Shown here: positions 1 through 6,102 of the stretch, piece by piece
How positions within the stretch are numbered: the stretch's first letter is position 1
How the letters are laid out: each line of letters begins with the position of its first letter
Source: Desulfobacterales bacterium
GTDB taxonomy: Bacteria; Desulfobacterota; DSM-4660; Desulfatiglandales; B25-G16
Reading direction: 5' to 3'
Assembly (NCBI GenBank): GCA_013375385.1
Contig: JABXJY010000167.1
Span: forward strand, 1 to 6,122
DNA length: 6,122 nt
Notes under the pieces: generated by a model
Told to the model about the DNA's origin: nothing
Seen by the model: the letters and a program-made list of their open reading frames with translations, nothing else
Databases searched by the model: none
Position numbers and translations under genes: made by a program

Positions 1-1121
1 TAGTTAAAGACTTAAATAAAGAATCCACCGAGCGAAGGCTGGTAGAGGAAGAATTGAATATAGTTTATGCTGCATTAAACTCCGCTGCAAGTGGGGTCAT
101 GATAACGGACAAAAAAGGGAGCATCAAATATGCAAACCCTACTTTCCTCAGGATGTTCGAGTATGAATTTGAAAAACAGGTTACGGGTAAATATGCGGAT
201 GAATTGTTTGCCCATCAAGGGGGTCGCAGATTCATTGATATAGAGTCTATTATCGACAAATCAAAGGGGGAAACCAAAATATTTCCAGCCCTTCGCAAAG
301 ACGGCACCATATTCCATGTAGAGGTTTCCACCTCAAGCATTACTGACAATGAGGGACATGATGTGGGAAGGATGGCCTCGTTTGTTGATATCACCGAGCG
401 CAAGCAGATGGAGGAAGCATTAAAAGAAGGTTCTGAAAAAATTAGACTCTTTGCCTATTCGGTTTCACATGATCTTAAAAGCCCAGCCATCGGTCTCTAT
501 GGTCTTACTAAAAGGTTGCATAAAGATTATTCGGATATTCTTGATGAGAAAGGACAGAGGTACTGCGAGCAAATCTTGAAAACTGCTGAACAGATTGCTG
601 CGCTTGTTGGGCAGATCAATGTTTTCATTTCAACCAAGGAAGCACCTTTGACTATTGAAAGATTAGAGCTAAAAGAGGTTCTTCAGGTGATTAGAGAAGA
701 GTATTCCTCTCAACTTAGCATTCGGGAAATAAGGTGGTCGGAGCCTGATTACATCCCTGAAATCAAAGCAGATAGATTGTCCATAATAAGGGCCTTAAGG
801 AATCTTGTAGACAATGCACTAAAATACGGTGGTGAAGCATTAAGTGAAATTAATATCGGACATAAGGAATTTAGGGAATCCCACATTCTTTCTGTCAAGG
901 ATAATGGCATTGGCATAAAAGAGCAAGGTAATCATCAAGACGTTTTTGGCCCTTTCATCAGAAGAAAAACATCTAAAGGTATTGAAGGATCGGGGCTGGG
1001 GCTGACTATCGTAAGAGAAATAGTGGAAAAACATGGAGGAGAGGTTTGGTTGGAGCCTGGCCAGGACAGAGGAATAACCTTCTATATATCAATTCCAAAG
1101 TACCTGCAACTATCACCGTGA
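1..1121 (+). CDS. PAS-domain sensor histidine kinase, 5' end outside window
   Basis: This is the sensor kinase of a two-component system, which autophosphorylates on histidine and passes the phosphate to an aspartate on a partner regulator. The frame is open to the left edge (codons start at base 3). The residues before the TTG at 54 read DLNKESTERRLVEEEL, the usual linker after a PAS/PAC domain, so the protein starts upstream and TTG 54 is not a real start. Counting from codon 54, a PAS domain covers about residues 1-118 and ends in DITERK. A HisKA domain follows with H-box SVSHDLKSP (His139, bases 468-470). The ATPase domain has N-box LRNLVDNALKY (about 248-258), G1 box DNGIGI (283-288), F-box VFGPFIR and G2 box GSGLGL (312-317). 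I see no membrane segment or receiver domain in the visible part. Its stop is followed by 199 non-coding bases, so it is probably not in the groES transcript. Ligand and partner regulator cannot be told. Confidence 0.93.
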   Translation, partial: VKDLNKESTERRLVEEELNIVYAALNSAASGVMITDKKGSIKYANPTFLRMFEYEFEKQVTGKYADELFAHQGGRRFIDIESIIDKSKGETKIFPALRKDGTIFHVEVSTSSITDNEGHDVGRMASFVDITERKQMEEALKEGSEKIRLFAYSVSHDLKSPAIGLYGLTKRLHKDYSDILDEKGQRYCEQILKTAEQIAALVGQINVFISTKEAPLTIERLELKEVLQVIREEYSSQLSIREIRWSEPDYIPEIKADRLSIIRALRNLVDNALKYGGEALSEINIGHKEFRESHILSVKDNGIGIKEQGNHQDVFGPFIRRKTSKGIEGSGLGLTIVREIVEKHGGEVWLEPGQDRGITFYISIPKYLQLSP

Positions 1122-1137
1122 TATGCATAGTACCTGC
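1099..1137. repeat. Short palindrome and 9-bp direct repeat around the kinase stop codon
   Basis: TATCAC-C-GTGATA (1111-1123) is a perfect 6-bp inverted repeat that includes the TGA stop. It is flanked by two copies of AGTACCTGC (1099-1107 and 1129-1137) exactly 30 bases apart. No T-tract follows, so this is not a classical terminator. It may be a weak mRNA hairpin or chance. Confidence 0.3.
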
Positions 1138-1267
1138 GATTTTGTGTAGAGCAACGTAATACAACATCTTGTTGATTTGTCGTGTCACTAGTTGATCGTC
1201 AATCAATGAAACAGGCTATCGATCATTCTTATAGCATTTGTTTCAACTCGTATCATTAGGGAAGCAA

Positions 1268-1297
1268 GTCGAAAAGGCGGAGGTCTATTTCCCATAG
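1268..1297 (+). promoter_or_regulatory. Possible sigma-32-like heat-shock promoter for groESL
   Basis: GTCGAAA (1268-1274), a 15-base spacer and TCCCATAG (1290-1297) resemble the sigma-32 consensus CTTGAAA-N11-16-CCCCATNT. The conserved GAAA and CCCAT cores and the spacing all fit. Transcription would start near 1303-1306, just ahead of the groES ribosome binding site, leaving a very short leader. No CIRCE element (TTAGCACTC-N9-GAGTGCTAA) is present between 1122 and 1320, so HrcA control at this site is not supported. The call rests on motif likeness alone, and the -35 box has two mismatches. Confidence 0.4.
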
Positions 1298-1308
1298 TCA
1301 TTTTAAAT

Positions 1309-1314
1309 CGGAGG
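1309..1314 (+). promoter_or_regulatory. groES ribosome binding site
   Basis: CGGAGG lies six bases (ATAATA) before the ATG at 1321. This is a strong Shine-Dalgarno site and fixes the groES start. A second GGCGGAGGT (1277-1284) is too far upstream to serve this start and falls within the proposed promoter spacer. Confidence 0.8.
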
Positions 1315-1320
1315 ATAATA

Positions 1321-1611
1321 ATGAAAATAAGACCGTTAAACGACAGGGTGCTTGTTGTTAGGATTGAGGAGGGGGAGAGGACCGCCGGCGGGATCATCAT
1401 TCCGGATACGGCCAAGGAAAAACCACAAGAAGGGAAGGTATTAGCCGTTGGTCCCGGAAAATGGGATGAAAACGCAAAACGGATTCTCCTGGAAGTCAAA
1501 AAGGATGATCGCATACTTTTCGACAAATATGCGGGCAATCAAATCAAGATCGATGGGGTGGAACATCTCATTATGAGAGAGGATGACATCCTGGGTATCA
1601 TAGAAAAGTGA
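1321..1611 (+). CDS. groS: Co-chaperonin GroES (Cpn10)
   Basis: GroES is a cytoplasmic protein that forms a seven-membered lid on GroEL and closes the folding chamber in an ATP-dependent cycle. The 96-residue product has the normal family length and is recognisable throughout. It starts with IRPLNDRVLV. The GroEL-binding mobile loop follows at about residues 16-33 (EEGERTAGGIIIPDTAKE), with the hydrophobic GGIII contact. Next come QEGKVLAVGPGK and the C-terminal block DRILFDKYAGNQIKIDGVEHLIMREDDILGII. The start is supported by CGGAGG six bases upstream. The stop is only 19 bases before the groEL start, the classic groES-groEL operon arrangement. No key element is missing, so this copy should be functional. 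A heat-shock type promoter may drive it. Confidence 0.97.
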   Translation: MKIRPLNDRVLVVRIEEGERTAGGIIIPDTAKEKPQEGKVLAVGPGKWDENAKRILLEVKKDDRILFDKYAGNQIKIDGVEHLIMREDDILGIIEK

Positions 1612-1614
1612 TTG

Positions 1615-1622
1615 AAGGAGGT
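1615..1622 (+). promoter_or_regulatory. groEL ribosome binding site
   Basis: AAGGAGGT is a near-perfect anti-16S match, eight bases before the ATG at 1631. It sits in the short groES-groEL gap, so both genes can be translated well from one mRNA. Confidence 0.85.
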
Positions 1623-1630
1623 CTTAAGCA

Positions 1631-3252
1631 ATGGCATCAAAAGAGATTAAATATGGCGCAAAGGCCAGAGAGAAGATGACGAAAGGTGTGGACATTCTTG
1701 CCGACGCGGTGAAGGTGACCCTTGGAGCAAAAGGACGAAATGTCCTTCTTGAAAAATCTTGGGGATCCCCCAAGATCAGTAAGGATGGTGTGACCGTTGC
1801 CAAGGAGATTGAACTGGAAGACAAGTTTGAAAACATGGGCGCACAGATGGTCAAGGAGGTGGCTTCCAAGACATCCGACGTTGCGGGGGACGGGACCACC
1901 ACGGCGGCAATCCTGGCCCAGGCCATCTACCGTGAGGGGGCCAAGCTGTTGGCGGCGGGCGGCAACCCCATGTCCATTAAGCGGGGCATTGAAAAGGCCG
2001 TTGATCTGGTGGTTGAAGAACTGAAAAAGATCTCCAAACCCATGAAGGAGAAAAAGGAGATCGCCCAAGTGGGCACCATATCGGCAAACAACAACAGCGC
2101 TATCGGTGACATTATCGCCGAGGCCATGGAAAAGGTGGGCAAGGAGGGTGTGATTACCGTAGAGGAAGCCAAGGTCATGGAAACAACTCTGAAGGTCGTT
2201 GAAGGGATGCAATTTGACCGAGGTTACCTGAGCCCATACTTTGTCACTGCGCCCGAGAAGATGGAGGTTCACCTGGAGGAGCCCTATATCCTTTTGCATG
2301 AAAAAAAGATCAGCATCATGAAAGACCTGGTTCCCATTCTGGAGCAGGTTGCAAGAGATGGCAAACCCATCTTGATTATTGCAGAGGATGTGGAAGGAGA
2401 GGCACTCGCTACTCTGGTGGTTAATAAGCTGAGGGGAACCTTGCTTTGTGCGGCTGTTAAGGCCCCGGGCTTTGGTGACAGGCGAAAGGCAATGCGGAAG
2501 ATATCGCCATCCTGACAGGGGGCCGGGTGATCAGTGAGGACCTGGGCGTCAAGCTGGAAAATATGACGCTGAAAGATTTGGGTACTGCCAAACGCATTAC
2601 TCTGGACAAGGATAACACAACGATCATTGACGGGGGTTCCGACCGCAAGGCACTGGAGGGGCGTGTAAAACAGATCAGGGCGCAAATCGAAGAGACGACC
2701 AGCGACTATGACAAGGAAAAGCTTCAGGAACGCCTGGCAAAATTGATTGGGGGCGTGGCCGTTATCAGTGTGGGCGCTGCGACGGAGTCTGAAATGAAGG
2801 AGAAAAAGGACAGGGTTGAGGATGCCCTCAATGCGACTCGCGCAGCCGTAGAGGAAGGGATTGTTCCCGGTGGCGGCGTTGCCTATATGCGTGCCCTGAA
2901 GGTTCTTGAAAAGGCCCAGTTTCTTGGCGAAGAGCAACTTCGGGCCAACCTCATTAGACGTGTCCTCGAAGAGCCTGTGAGGCAGATCGCGAACAATGCC
3001 GGGTTTGAGGGCGCTGTGGTGGTTCAGCGCGTTATGGAAGGTAAAGGGAGTTTTGGATTCAATGCCGAAACAGGGACTTATGAAGATCTTATGAAGGCCG
3101 GCATTGTGGACCCGACCAAGGTAACGCGATTTGCGCTACAATATGCTGCATCCCTGGCCGGCCTTCTCATGACCACAGAGGCGATGGTTGCTGAAAAGCC
3201 TAAAAAAGAGAAACCCCCGGCACCCACCATGCCATCAGAAGACATGTATTAA
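1631..3252 (+). pseudogene. groL: Chaperonin GroEL (Cpn60), broken by a one-base frameshift
   Basis: GroEL is the 14-subunit ATP-driven folding chamber that works with GroES. Two frames together cover the whole family. Bases 1631-2515 encode residues 1-288 plus a spurious tail. The frame beginning near 2497 encodes the rest, to the stop at 3250-3252. Restoring one base between 2492 and 2497 gives RRKAM-x-EDIAILTGG and a 540-residue protein, a normal length. ATP-site residues are present: Asp52, GDGTTT at 86-91, GGG at 414-416 and the catalytic Asp398 (in VEDAL). The substrate-binding apical residues RGYLSPYF (197-204) and Val263/Val264 are also kept, as is the chaperonin signature AAVEEGIVPGGG. 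The downstream piece could only restart at GTG 2527, which has no good ribosome binding site. The C-terminus ends PTMPSEDMY and lacks the usual Gly-Gly-Met tail. The high conservation on both sides favours a sequencing error or very recent mutation over an old pseudogene. Confidence 0.93.
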
Positions 3253-3332
3253 TGCCTATTACAGGCTGCCATCGAGTGCTTAAGAGATTTAAGGAAAAGA
3301 AGGAGAAAAAGCAAATCCCTATCGATGAGTGA
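3252..3332 (+). CDS. Possible 26-residue lysine-rich peptide between groEL and the radical SAM gene
   Basis: ATG 3252 overlaps the groEL TAA stop by one base (TAATG). The frame runs 26 codons to TGA 3330-3332, which abuts an ATG at 3333. The peptide begins MPITGCHRVLKRF, continues with a run of alternating Lys and Glu, and ends QIPIDE. It has one cysteine and no signal peptide or membrane segment. The stop-start overlap would allow translational coupling to groEL, but there is no clear ribosome binding site (only weak AGAAGA upstream). I do not recognise a family. It may be chance coding in an A-rich spacer, or a small peptide linked to the neighbouring radical SAM enzyme. Only the open frame and its junctions are seen directly. 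Confidence 0.3.
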   Translation: MPITGCHRVLKRFKEKKEKKQIPIDE

Positions 3333-3341
3333 ATGCACGTC

Positions 3342-4715
3342 ATGCGACTATATCTAATCAACCCATCCAACCCGCTTGTCAGCATCGTCAAAGTCAAGGA
3401 GAGCCGCTGGAACCGCTACCGCGTGTGGAAACCGCTCAGCCTTATGGTTCTCGCCGGTTTGACCTCACCGGAGTGGGAAATCTCGATCGTGGACGAGAAC
3501 CTCGGTGCGCCGGACTATCCGGCCATGCCTCGGCCGGACCTGGTGGGCATTACCGCTTTCACTTCCCAGGCGAACCGCGCCTATGAAGTGGCCACTCACT
3601 TCCGGCGTCTGGGCGTACCCGTCGTCATGGGCGGCATTCACGCAACCATGTGCCTGGAGGAGGTCATGGAGCGTGCGGACTCGGTCGTCACGGGGGAGGC
3701 GGAGGGCATCTGGTCTCAGGTCCTGGAGGACGCCCGGCATGGCAGCCTGAAGCGCCGGTATGACGGAGGGCTCGCCGAGATAAGCGATGTGCCGATCGCC
3801 CGTCATGATTTGCTGGCTACGGGATATGCCTGTGGGGCCATTCAGACCACACGCGGCTGTCCATTGAACTGCAGCTTTTGCAGCGTGACGGCCTTCAACG
3901 GGGCCCACTACCGGCAGCGACCCATCCCGGATGTGGTGCGGGAATTCCAGTTGATCCGTGAAAAGCATGTGCTGGTGGTGGACGACAACCTCATCGGCAC
4001 GCGCCATGAACACATCGCCCGCGCCAAGGACCTGTTCCGTGCCATGGCACAGGCGAACCTGCGAAAGCAATGGGTTGCCCAAGCCAGCATTAACTTCGCC
4101 GATGACGAAGAGCTCCTGGCGTTGGCTGCGAAGGCCGGGTGCAGCGGGGTCTTCATCGGCTTTGAATCCCCCACACCGGAAGGGCTTCGGGAGCTCGGCA
4201 AGAAATTCAACCTTCTGAAGGGCCGGGACTTTTGTGCCTCCGTGCGGCGCATACAGCGGCACGGCATACCGGTCGTGGGTTCCTTTATCATCGGTCTGGA
4301 CATAGACGAACCGGGTATCGGCAAACGTATCGCCGAGGTGGCCAGCCGGTACGGCGTGGACAATCTCAACGCACTGTTTCTGACTCCCTTGCCCGGCACT
4401 CGCCTGTGGGACCAGATGAAATCGGAGGACCGCATCGCCCTCCATACGTTCCCGGAGGACTGGAAATATTACACGCTGACCTTCCCGGTGGCCCGGTATA
4501 AGAATCTGTCTCTGGACGGCATTATCGAAGAGATGATCTCCTGCGGCCGGGACTTCTATTCCATGCCGCGCATTCTGCGCAGGGTTTGGAGCAGCCTGTG
4601 GCAACGCCGCAAACCGCTGATCAGCTTGGTGGGCAATTTCTCATACAGGAACAATCTCCGGCTGAACCTTAAGGCATATGCGTACTTCAAGTCGTCTGTA
4701 AGAGCTGGGATTTGA
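3342..4715 (+). CDS. Radical SAM protein with N-terminal cobalamin-binding-like domain
   Basis: This is an iron-sulfur enzyme that cleaves S-adenosylmethionine to start radical chemistry; its substrate is unknown. Residues here count from ATG 3333; the chosen start, ATG 3342, is residue 4. The N-terminal third (about 4-140) is a Rossmann-like B12-binding domain: RLYLINPSNP, SIVDENL, DLVGITAFTSQ, VVMGGIHATM and VVTGEAEGIW. The base-off cobalamin motif DxHxxG is absent. The radical SAM core follows with TTRGCPLNCSFCS, in which Cys176, Cys180 and Cys183 bind the 4Fe-4S cluster. VVDDNLIG (215-222), FIGFES (274-279) and LTPLPGTRLWDQM (350-362) fit this family. The C-terminal part (about 400-460) is basic and resembles the helical tail of such proteins. 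The first methionine close to LINP and GAGTGA nine bases upstream favour 3342, but ATG 3333 is possible. The gene is clearly more G+C-rich than the kinase region, which may indicate separate ancestry. Relatives act in hopanoid, bacteriochlorophyll and peptide modification, but none can be assigned here. Confidence 0.9.
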   Translation: MRLYLINPSNPLVSIVKVKESRWNRYRVWKPLSLMVLAGLTSPEWEISIVDENLGAPDYPAMPRPDLVGITAFTSQANRAYEVATHFRRLGVPVVMGGIHATMCLEEVMERADSVVTGEAEGIWSQVLEDARHGSLKRRYDGGLAEISDVPIARHDLLATGYACGAIQTTRGCPLNCSFCSVTAFNGAHYRQRPIPDVVREFQLIREKHVLVVDDNLIGTRHEHIARAKDLFRAMAQANLRKQWVAQASINFADDEELLALAAKAGCSGVFIGFESPTPEGLRELGKKFNLLKGRDFCASVRRIQRHGIPVVGSFIIGLDIDEPGIGKRIAEVASRYGVDNLNALFLTPLPGTRLWDQMKSEDRIALHTFPEDWKYYTLTFPVARYKNLSLDGIIEEMISCGRDFYSMPRILRRVWSSLWQRRKPLISLVGNFSYRNNLRLNLKAYAYFKSSVRAGI

Positions 4716-4806
4716 TCCAATAGACGTCCCAGAGAGGTTTTGACCTTGTCCGAAGGTATATGAGGATCAGATTAATGGTTGCCGCTAGAGAATTGCAAAA
4801 TTGCCC

Positions 4807-4827
4807 TTTGTATTCAAAAAATACAAA
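4807..4827. repeat. Perfect 8-bp inverted repeat upstream of the 4851 gene
   Basis: TTTGTATT (4807-4814), a five-base loop CAAAA and AATACAAA (4820-4827) form a perfect inverted repeat 23 bases before ATG 4851. It is A+T only apart from one G-C pair, so it would be a weak RNA hairpin. With no T-tract it is a poor terminator. Its size and place suit a dimeric regulator's operator, but no regulator is known. Confidence 0.4.
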
Positions 4828-4850
4828 TACTCAAGAACACAGGTGACCAA

Positions 4851-5009
4851 ATGGATGCTCTGGAACTGGCAGAAAAAGCAAAGAAGCAAAACATCATCGA
4901 TATGGCTGTTGGGTTTACTGCCATGATGCCATTGTTTCAAGAACGTTCAGCCGATCTCATCAAAGAGAAACTGGCAGATTTATTTGAAGGTCTTGACCGG
5001 ATCAGTTGA
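4851..5009 (+). CDS. Unrecognised protein, N-terminal part (52 residues before an in-frame TGA)
   Basis: The product begins MDALELAEKAKKQNIIDMAV, continues with GFTAMMPLFQERSADLI and ends LFEGLDRIS. It looks soluble and mostly helical. I do not recognise a family. ATG 4851 is chosen because AGGTGA (4841-4846) lies four bases upstream. The frame could be extended to a TTG at 4779, but those extra residues look non-coding. The TGA at 5007-5009 is followed in the same frame by another 136 open codons (5010-5417) of protein-like sequence, so this piece is probably the front of one gene of about 189 codons with a nonsense change. Alternatively it is a genuine 52-residue protein. The gene follows the radical SAM gene after 135 bases and is much less G+C-rich. 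Confidence 0.55.
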   Translation: MDALELAEKAKKQNIIDMAVGFTAMMPLFQERSADLIKEKLADLFEGLDRIS

Positions 5010-5027
5010 GATCAAGACTTCAGTAAG

Positions 5028-5420
5028 ATGCACAGAGACTTGTGCCAATGGTTTGTTAAAACTATCAGGTTGGCGAAGACCGAGGAACCTTCATCATATG
5101 GTCATGCTGCAAAGGTTCTCGATCTTGCTCTCAAGGTCTACGTTTACTACTGCAAGATGCCAAGTCCAGCAAAGGCGGAGTCCCTGATGCCAAGGTTAAA
5201 TGGGGCCATTGACACACCAATCCTTCGCCATCTGTTTAAGAAGCTGGAGGATATTTACGGGAGGTCTTACTCCCGGCATTTATGGACGATTAAGACGATA
5301 GACAAGGAAACCTATGATTTGTTGCAGAAACTCATTCGTCAGGATATCAGAGACTCCTTTAACGATAATATATTGCCTGTTCAATATGATGACATTATGT
5401 GGCGACGCTTGAATTGTTGA
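5028..5420 (+). CDS. Unrecognised protein, C-terminal part downstream of in-frame TGA
   Basis: The ATG at 5028 gives 130 residues (MHRDLCQWFVKTIRLAKTEE at the start, QYDDIMWRRLNC at the end). The frame is the same as that of 4851-5009 and is open directly after the TGA (DQDFSK, then this methionine). No Shine-Dalgarno sequence precedes ATG 5028, which argues against independent translation and for an originally continuous protein. The sequence is soluble and helix-rich, with aromatic and charged residues spread evenly (for example HAAKVLDLALKVYVYYCKMP and LRHLFKKLEDIYGRSYSRHLWTI). There is no signal peptide or membrane segment. I cannot name a family or activity. No terminator is visible after the stop, where ACCCG and CGGGT (5420-5443) could pair but no T-run follows. 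Confidence 0.55.
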   Translation: MHRDLCQWFVKTIRLAKTEEPSSYGHAAKVLDLALKVYVYYCKMPSPAKAESLMPRLNGAIDTPILRHLFKKLEDIYGRSYSRHLWTIKTIDKETYDLLQKLIRQDIRDSFNDNILPVQYDDIMWRRLNC

Positions 5421-5630
5421 CCCGATTCATCAGACAACCGGGTTATGTAACACACGCAATCATAGAACTTTAAATTGCCAAAAACATTCTGGGCGAACGC
5501 CTGAGAGCTTGTGCACGCTGCGGAACCACTTATTGGCTGGAGATAAATTGATTTGTGATCTGGAATTAGCCGAGACCGCGTAATGTGTCGATTCACCTAG
5601 AGAGTGGGCATCAAGCACAGATATTGGAAA
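5421..5630. other. Intergenic spacer without a recognisable gene
   Basis: About 210 bases between the unrecognised 4851-5420 region and the next gene's ribosome binding site. I see no convincing open frame on either strand, no tRNA-like fold, no clear sigma-70 promoter pair and no terminator. A promoter for the downstream small gene is expected here but cannot be picked out by eye. Confidence 0.4.
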
Positions 5631-5637
5631 AAGGAGG
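5631..5637 (+). promoter_or_regulatory. Ribosome binding site of the small basic protein gene
   Basis: AAGGAGG ends three bases before ATG 5641. The motif is very strong though closely spaced, and it is the main reason to believe the short frame that follows is translated. Confidence 0.7.
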
Positions 5638-5640
5638 ATC

Positions 5641-5784
5641 ATGGCGAAGCGTAATAGTCATAGCTTTAAAAAGTTACAGAAGGAGCTTAAGCGAAAGAAA
5701 AAAGCGAAGGAAAAGCTGGCCCGTCGGCAAGGAAAAAAGGATCAGGCTATAAACGACATTGAGCAGCAAAAGTATTCCGATTGA
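5641..5784 (+). CDS. Small, highly basic protein (47 residues)
   Basis: The product begins MAKRNSHSFKKLQKELKRKK, continues AKEKLARRQGKKDQAINDIE and ends QQKYSD. Lysine and arginine dominate residues 3-33, with a heptad-like spacing of Leu and Lys that predicts one long basic helix, and an acidic end. The pattern (MAKRN..SF.K.QKE.KRK..A..K..RRQGKK) resembles short uncharacterised proteins that I recall from deltaproteobacterial genomes, but I cannot name a function. Binding to RNA or the ribosome is a reasonable inference from its charge and from the KH-domain gene that follows 87 bases later. Evidence for coding is the strong AAGGAGG site and protein-like composition. It is too short for length alone to prove it. 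Confidence 0.72.
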   Translation: MAKRNSHSFKKLQKELKRKKKAKEKLARRQGKKDQAINDIEQQKYSD

Positions 5785-5855
5785 TCGACATGATACGTCT
5801 TATATGTACGAAGTAGGAGTTACTGAAGTCTCTTTCAATAGAAAATTGAAGTGAT

Positions 5856-5862
5856 GTGGAGG
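5856..5862 (+). promoter_or_regulatory. Ribosome binding site that sets the KH-protein start
   Basis: GTGGAGG lies nine bases before ATG 5872. It overlaps the start of the longer possible frame (GTG 5851 or ATG 5854), so it supports the internal methionine as the true start. Confidence 0.7.
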
Positions 5863-5871
5863 CGAATCGGG

Positions 5872-6102
5872 ATGAAGGATTTGATTGCATGCATAGCGAA
5901 GGCGATAGTGGATAACCCAGAGGAGGTGGTGGTCACAGAAATAGAGGGAACGCGGAGCTCTGTGATTGAACTGAAAGTAGCCAAGGAAGACATTGGAAAA
6001 ATAATTGGCAAGCATGGGCGCACGGTTGTGGCAATTAGAACCATCCTCAGTGCAGCCTCCATGAAATTGAAGAAGCGATGTATTATAGATCTACTGGAAT
6101 AA
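5872..6102 (+). CDS. khpA: KH-domain RNA-binding protein KhpA (YlqC family)
   Basis: This is a small cytoplasmic RNA-binding protein with a single type II KH fold. In Gram-positive relatives KhpA pairs with KhpB (Jag/EloR) and binds many RNAs, affecting cell growth and small-RNA biology. The 76-residue length matches the family exactly. The protein begins MKDLIACIAKAIVDNPEEV, then TEIEGTRSSVIELKVAKEDIGKIIGKHGRTV, with the RNA-gripping GxxG loop as GKHG at residues 46-49, and ends AIRTILSAASMKLKKRCIIDLLE. The start at 5872 is chosen from family length and from GTGGAGG nine bases upstream; the frame could extend to GTG 5851. In many bacteria this gene sits beside rpsP and ffh. Here its left neighbour is instead a small basic protein, and the right neighbour lies outside the window. 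A promoter in 5785-5850 is likely but not clear. Confidence 0.93.
   Translation: MKDLIACIAKAIVDNPEEVVVTEIEGTRSSVIELKVAKEDIGKIIGKHGRTVVAIRTILSAASMKLKKRCIIDLLE

Noticed and set aside
1162..1174. CAACA-TCT-TGTTG hairpin after the kinase as a terminator
   Set aside because: The stem is only five base pairs with two or three G-C pairs, and no real T-run follows. It is too weak to call.
1171..1206. GTTGAT direct repeats and TTGAT-N5-ATCAA dyad before groES
   Set aside because: The repeats are only five or six bases long in AT-rich DNA and match no operator I know.
1637..2937. Minus-strand open frames of about 220 codons opposite groEL
   Set aside because: They are antisense shadows of a strongly conserved chaperonin sequence, with no start signals and no recognisable domains.
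3465..4604. A 379-codon open frame on the minus strand
   Set aside because: It lies opposite the radical SAM gene in G+C-rich DNA, where stop codons are rare on all frames. The translation is low-complexity (His/Pro/Arg/Gly-rich) with no recognisable motifs, whereas the + strand has clear catalytic motifs.
4779..4850. TTG-initiated N-terminal extension of the 4851 gene
   Set aside because: It has no ribosome binding site, a rare start codon, and it would translate across the inverted repeat. ATG 4851 with AGGTGA upstream is better.
5007..5009. Alternative genetic code with TGA as a sense codon
   Set aside because: The kinase, groES, the radical SAM gene and the small basic gene all end at TGA where their families should end, so TGA works as a stop here.
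5007..5045. Selenocysteine insertion at the in-frame TGA
   Set aside because: Bacterial selenoprotein genes need a stem-loop just after the TGA. Here only a four-base CAAG/CTTG pairing (5013-5016 with 5039-5042) is visible, and no known selenoprotein motif surrounds the codon.
5804..5854. A 16-codon frame (MYEVGVTEVSFNRKLK) just before khpA, as a leader peptide
   Set aside because: It has no clear ribosome binding site at the right distance and no attenuator-like structure after it. Frames this short are common by chance.
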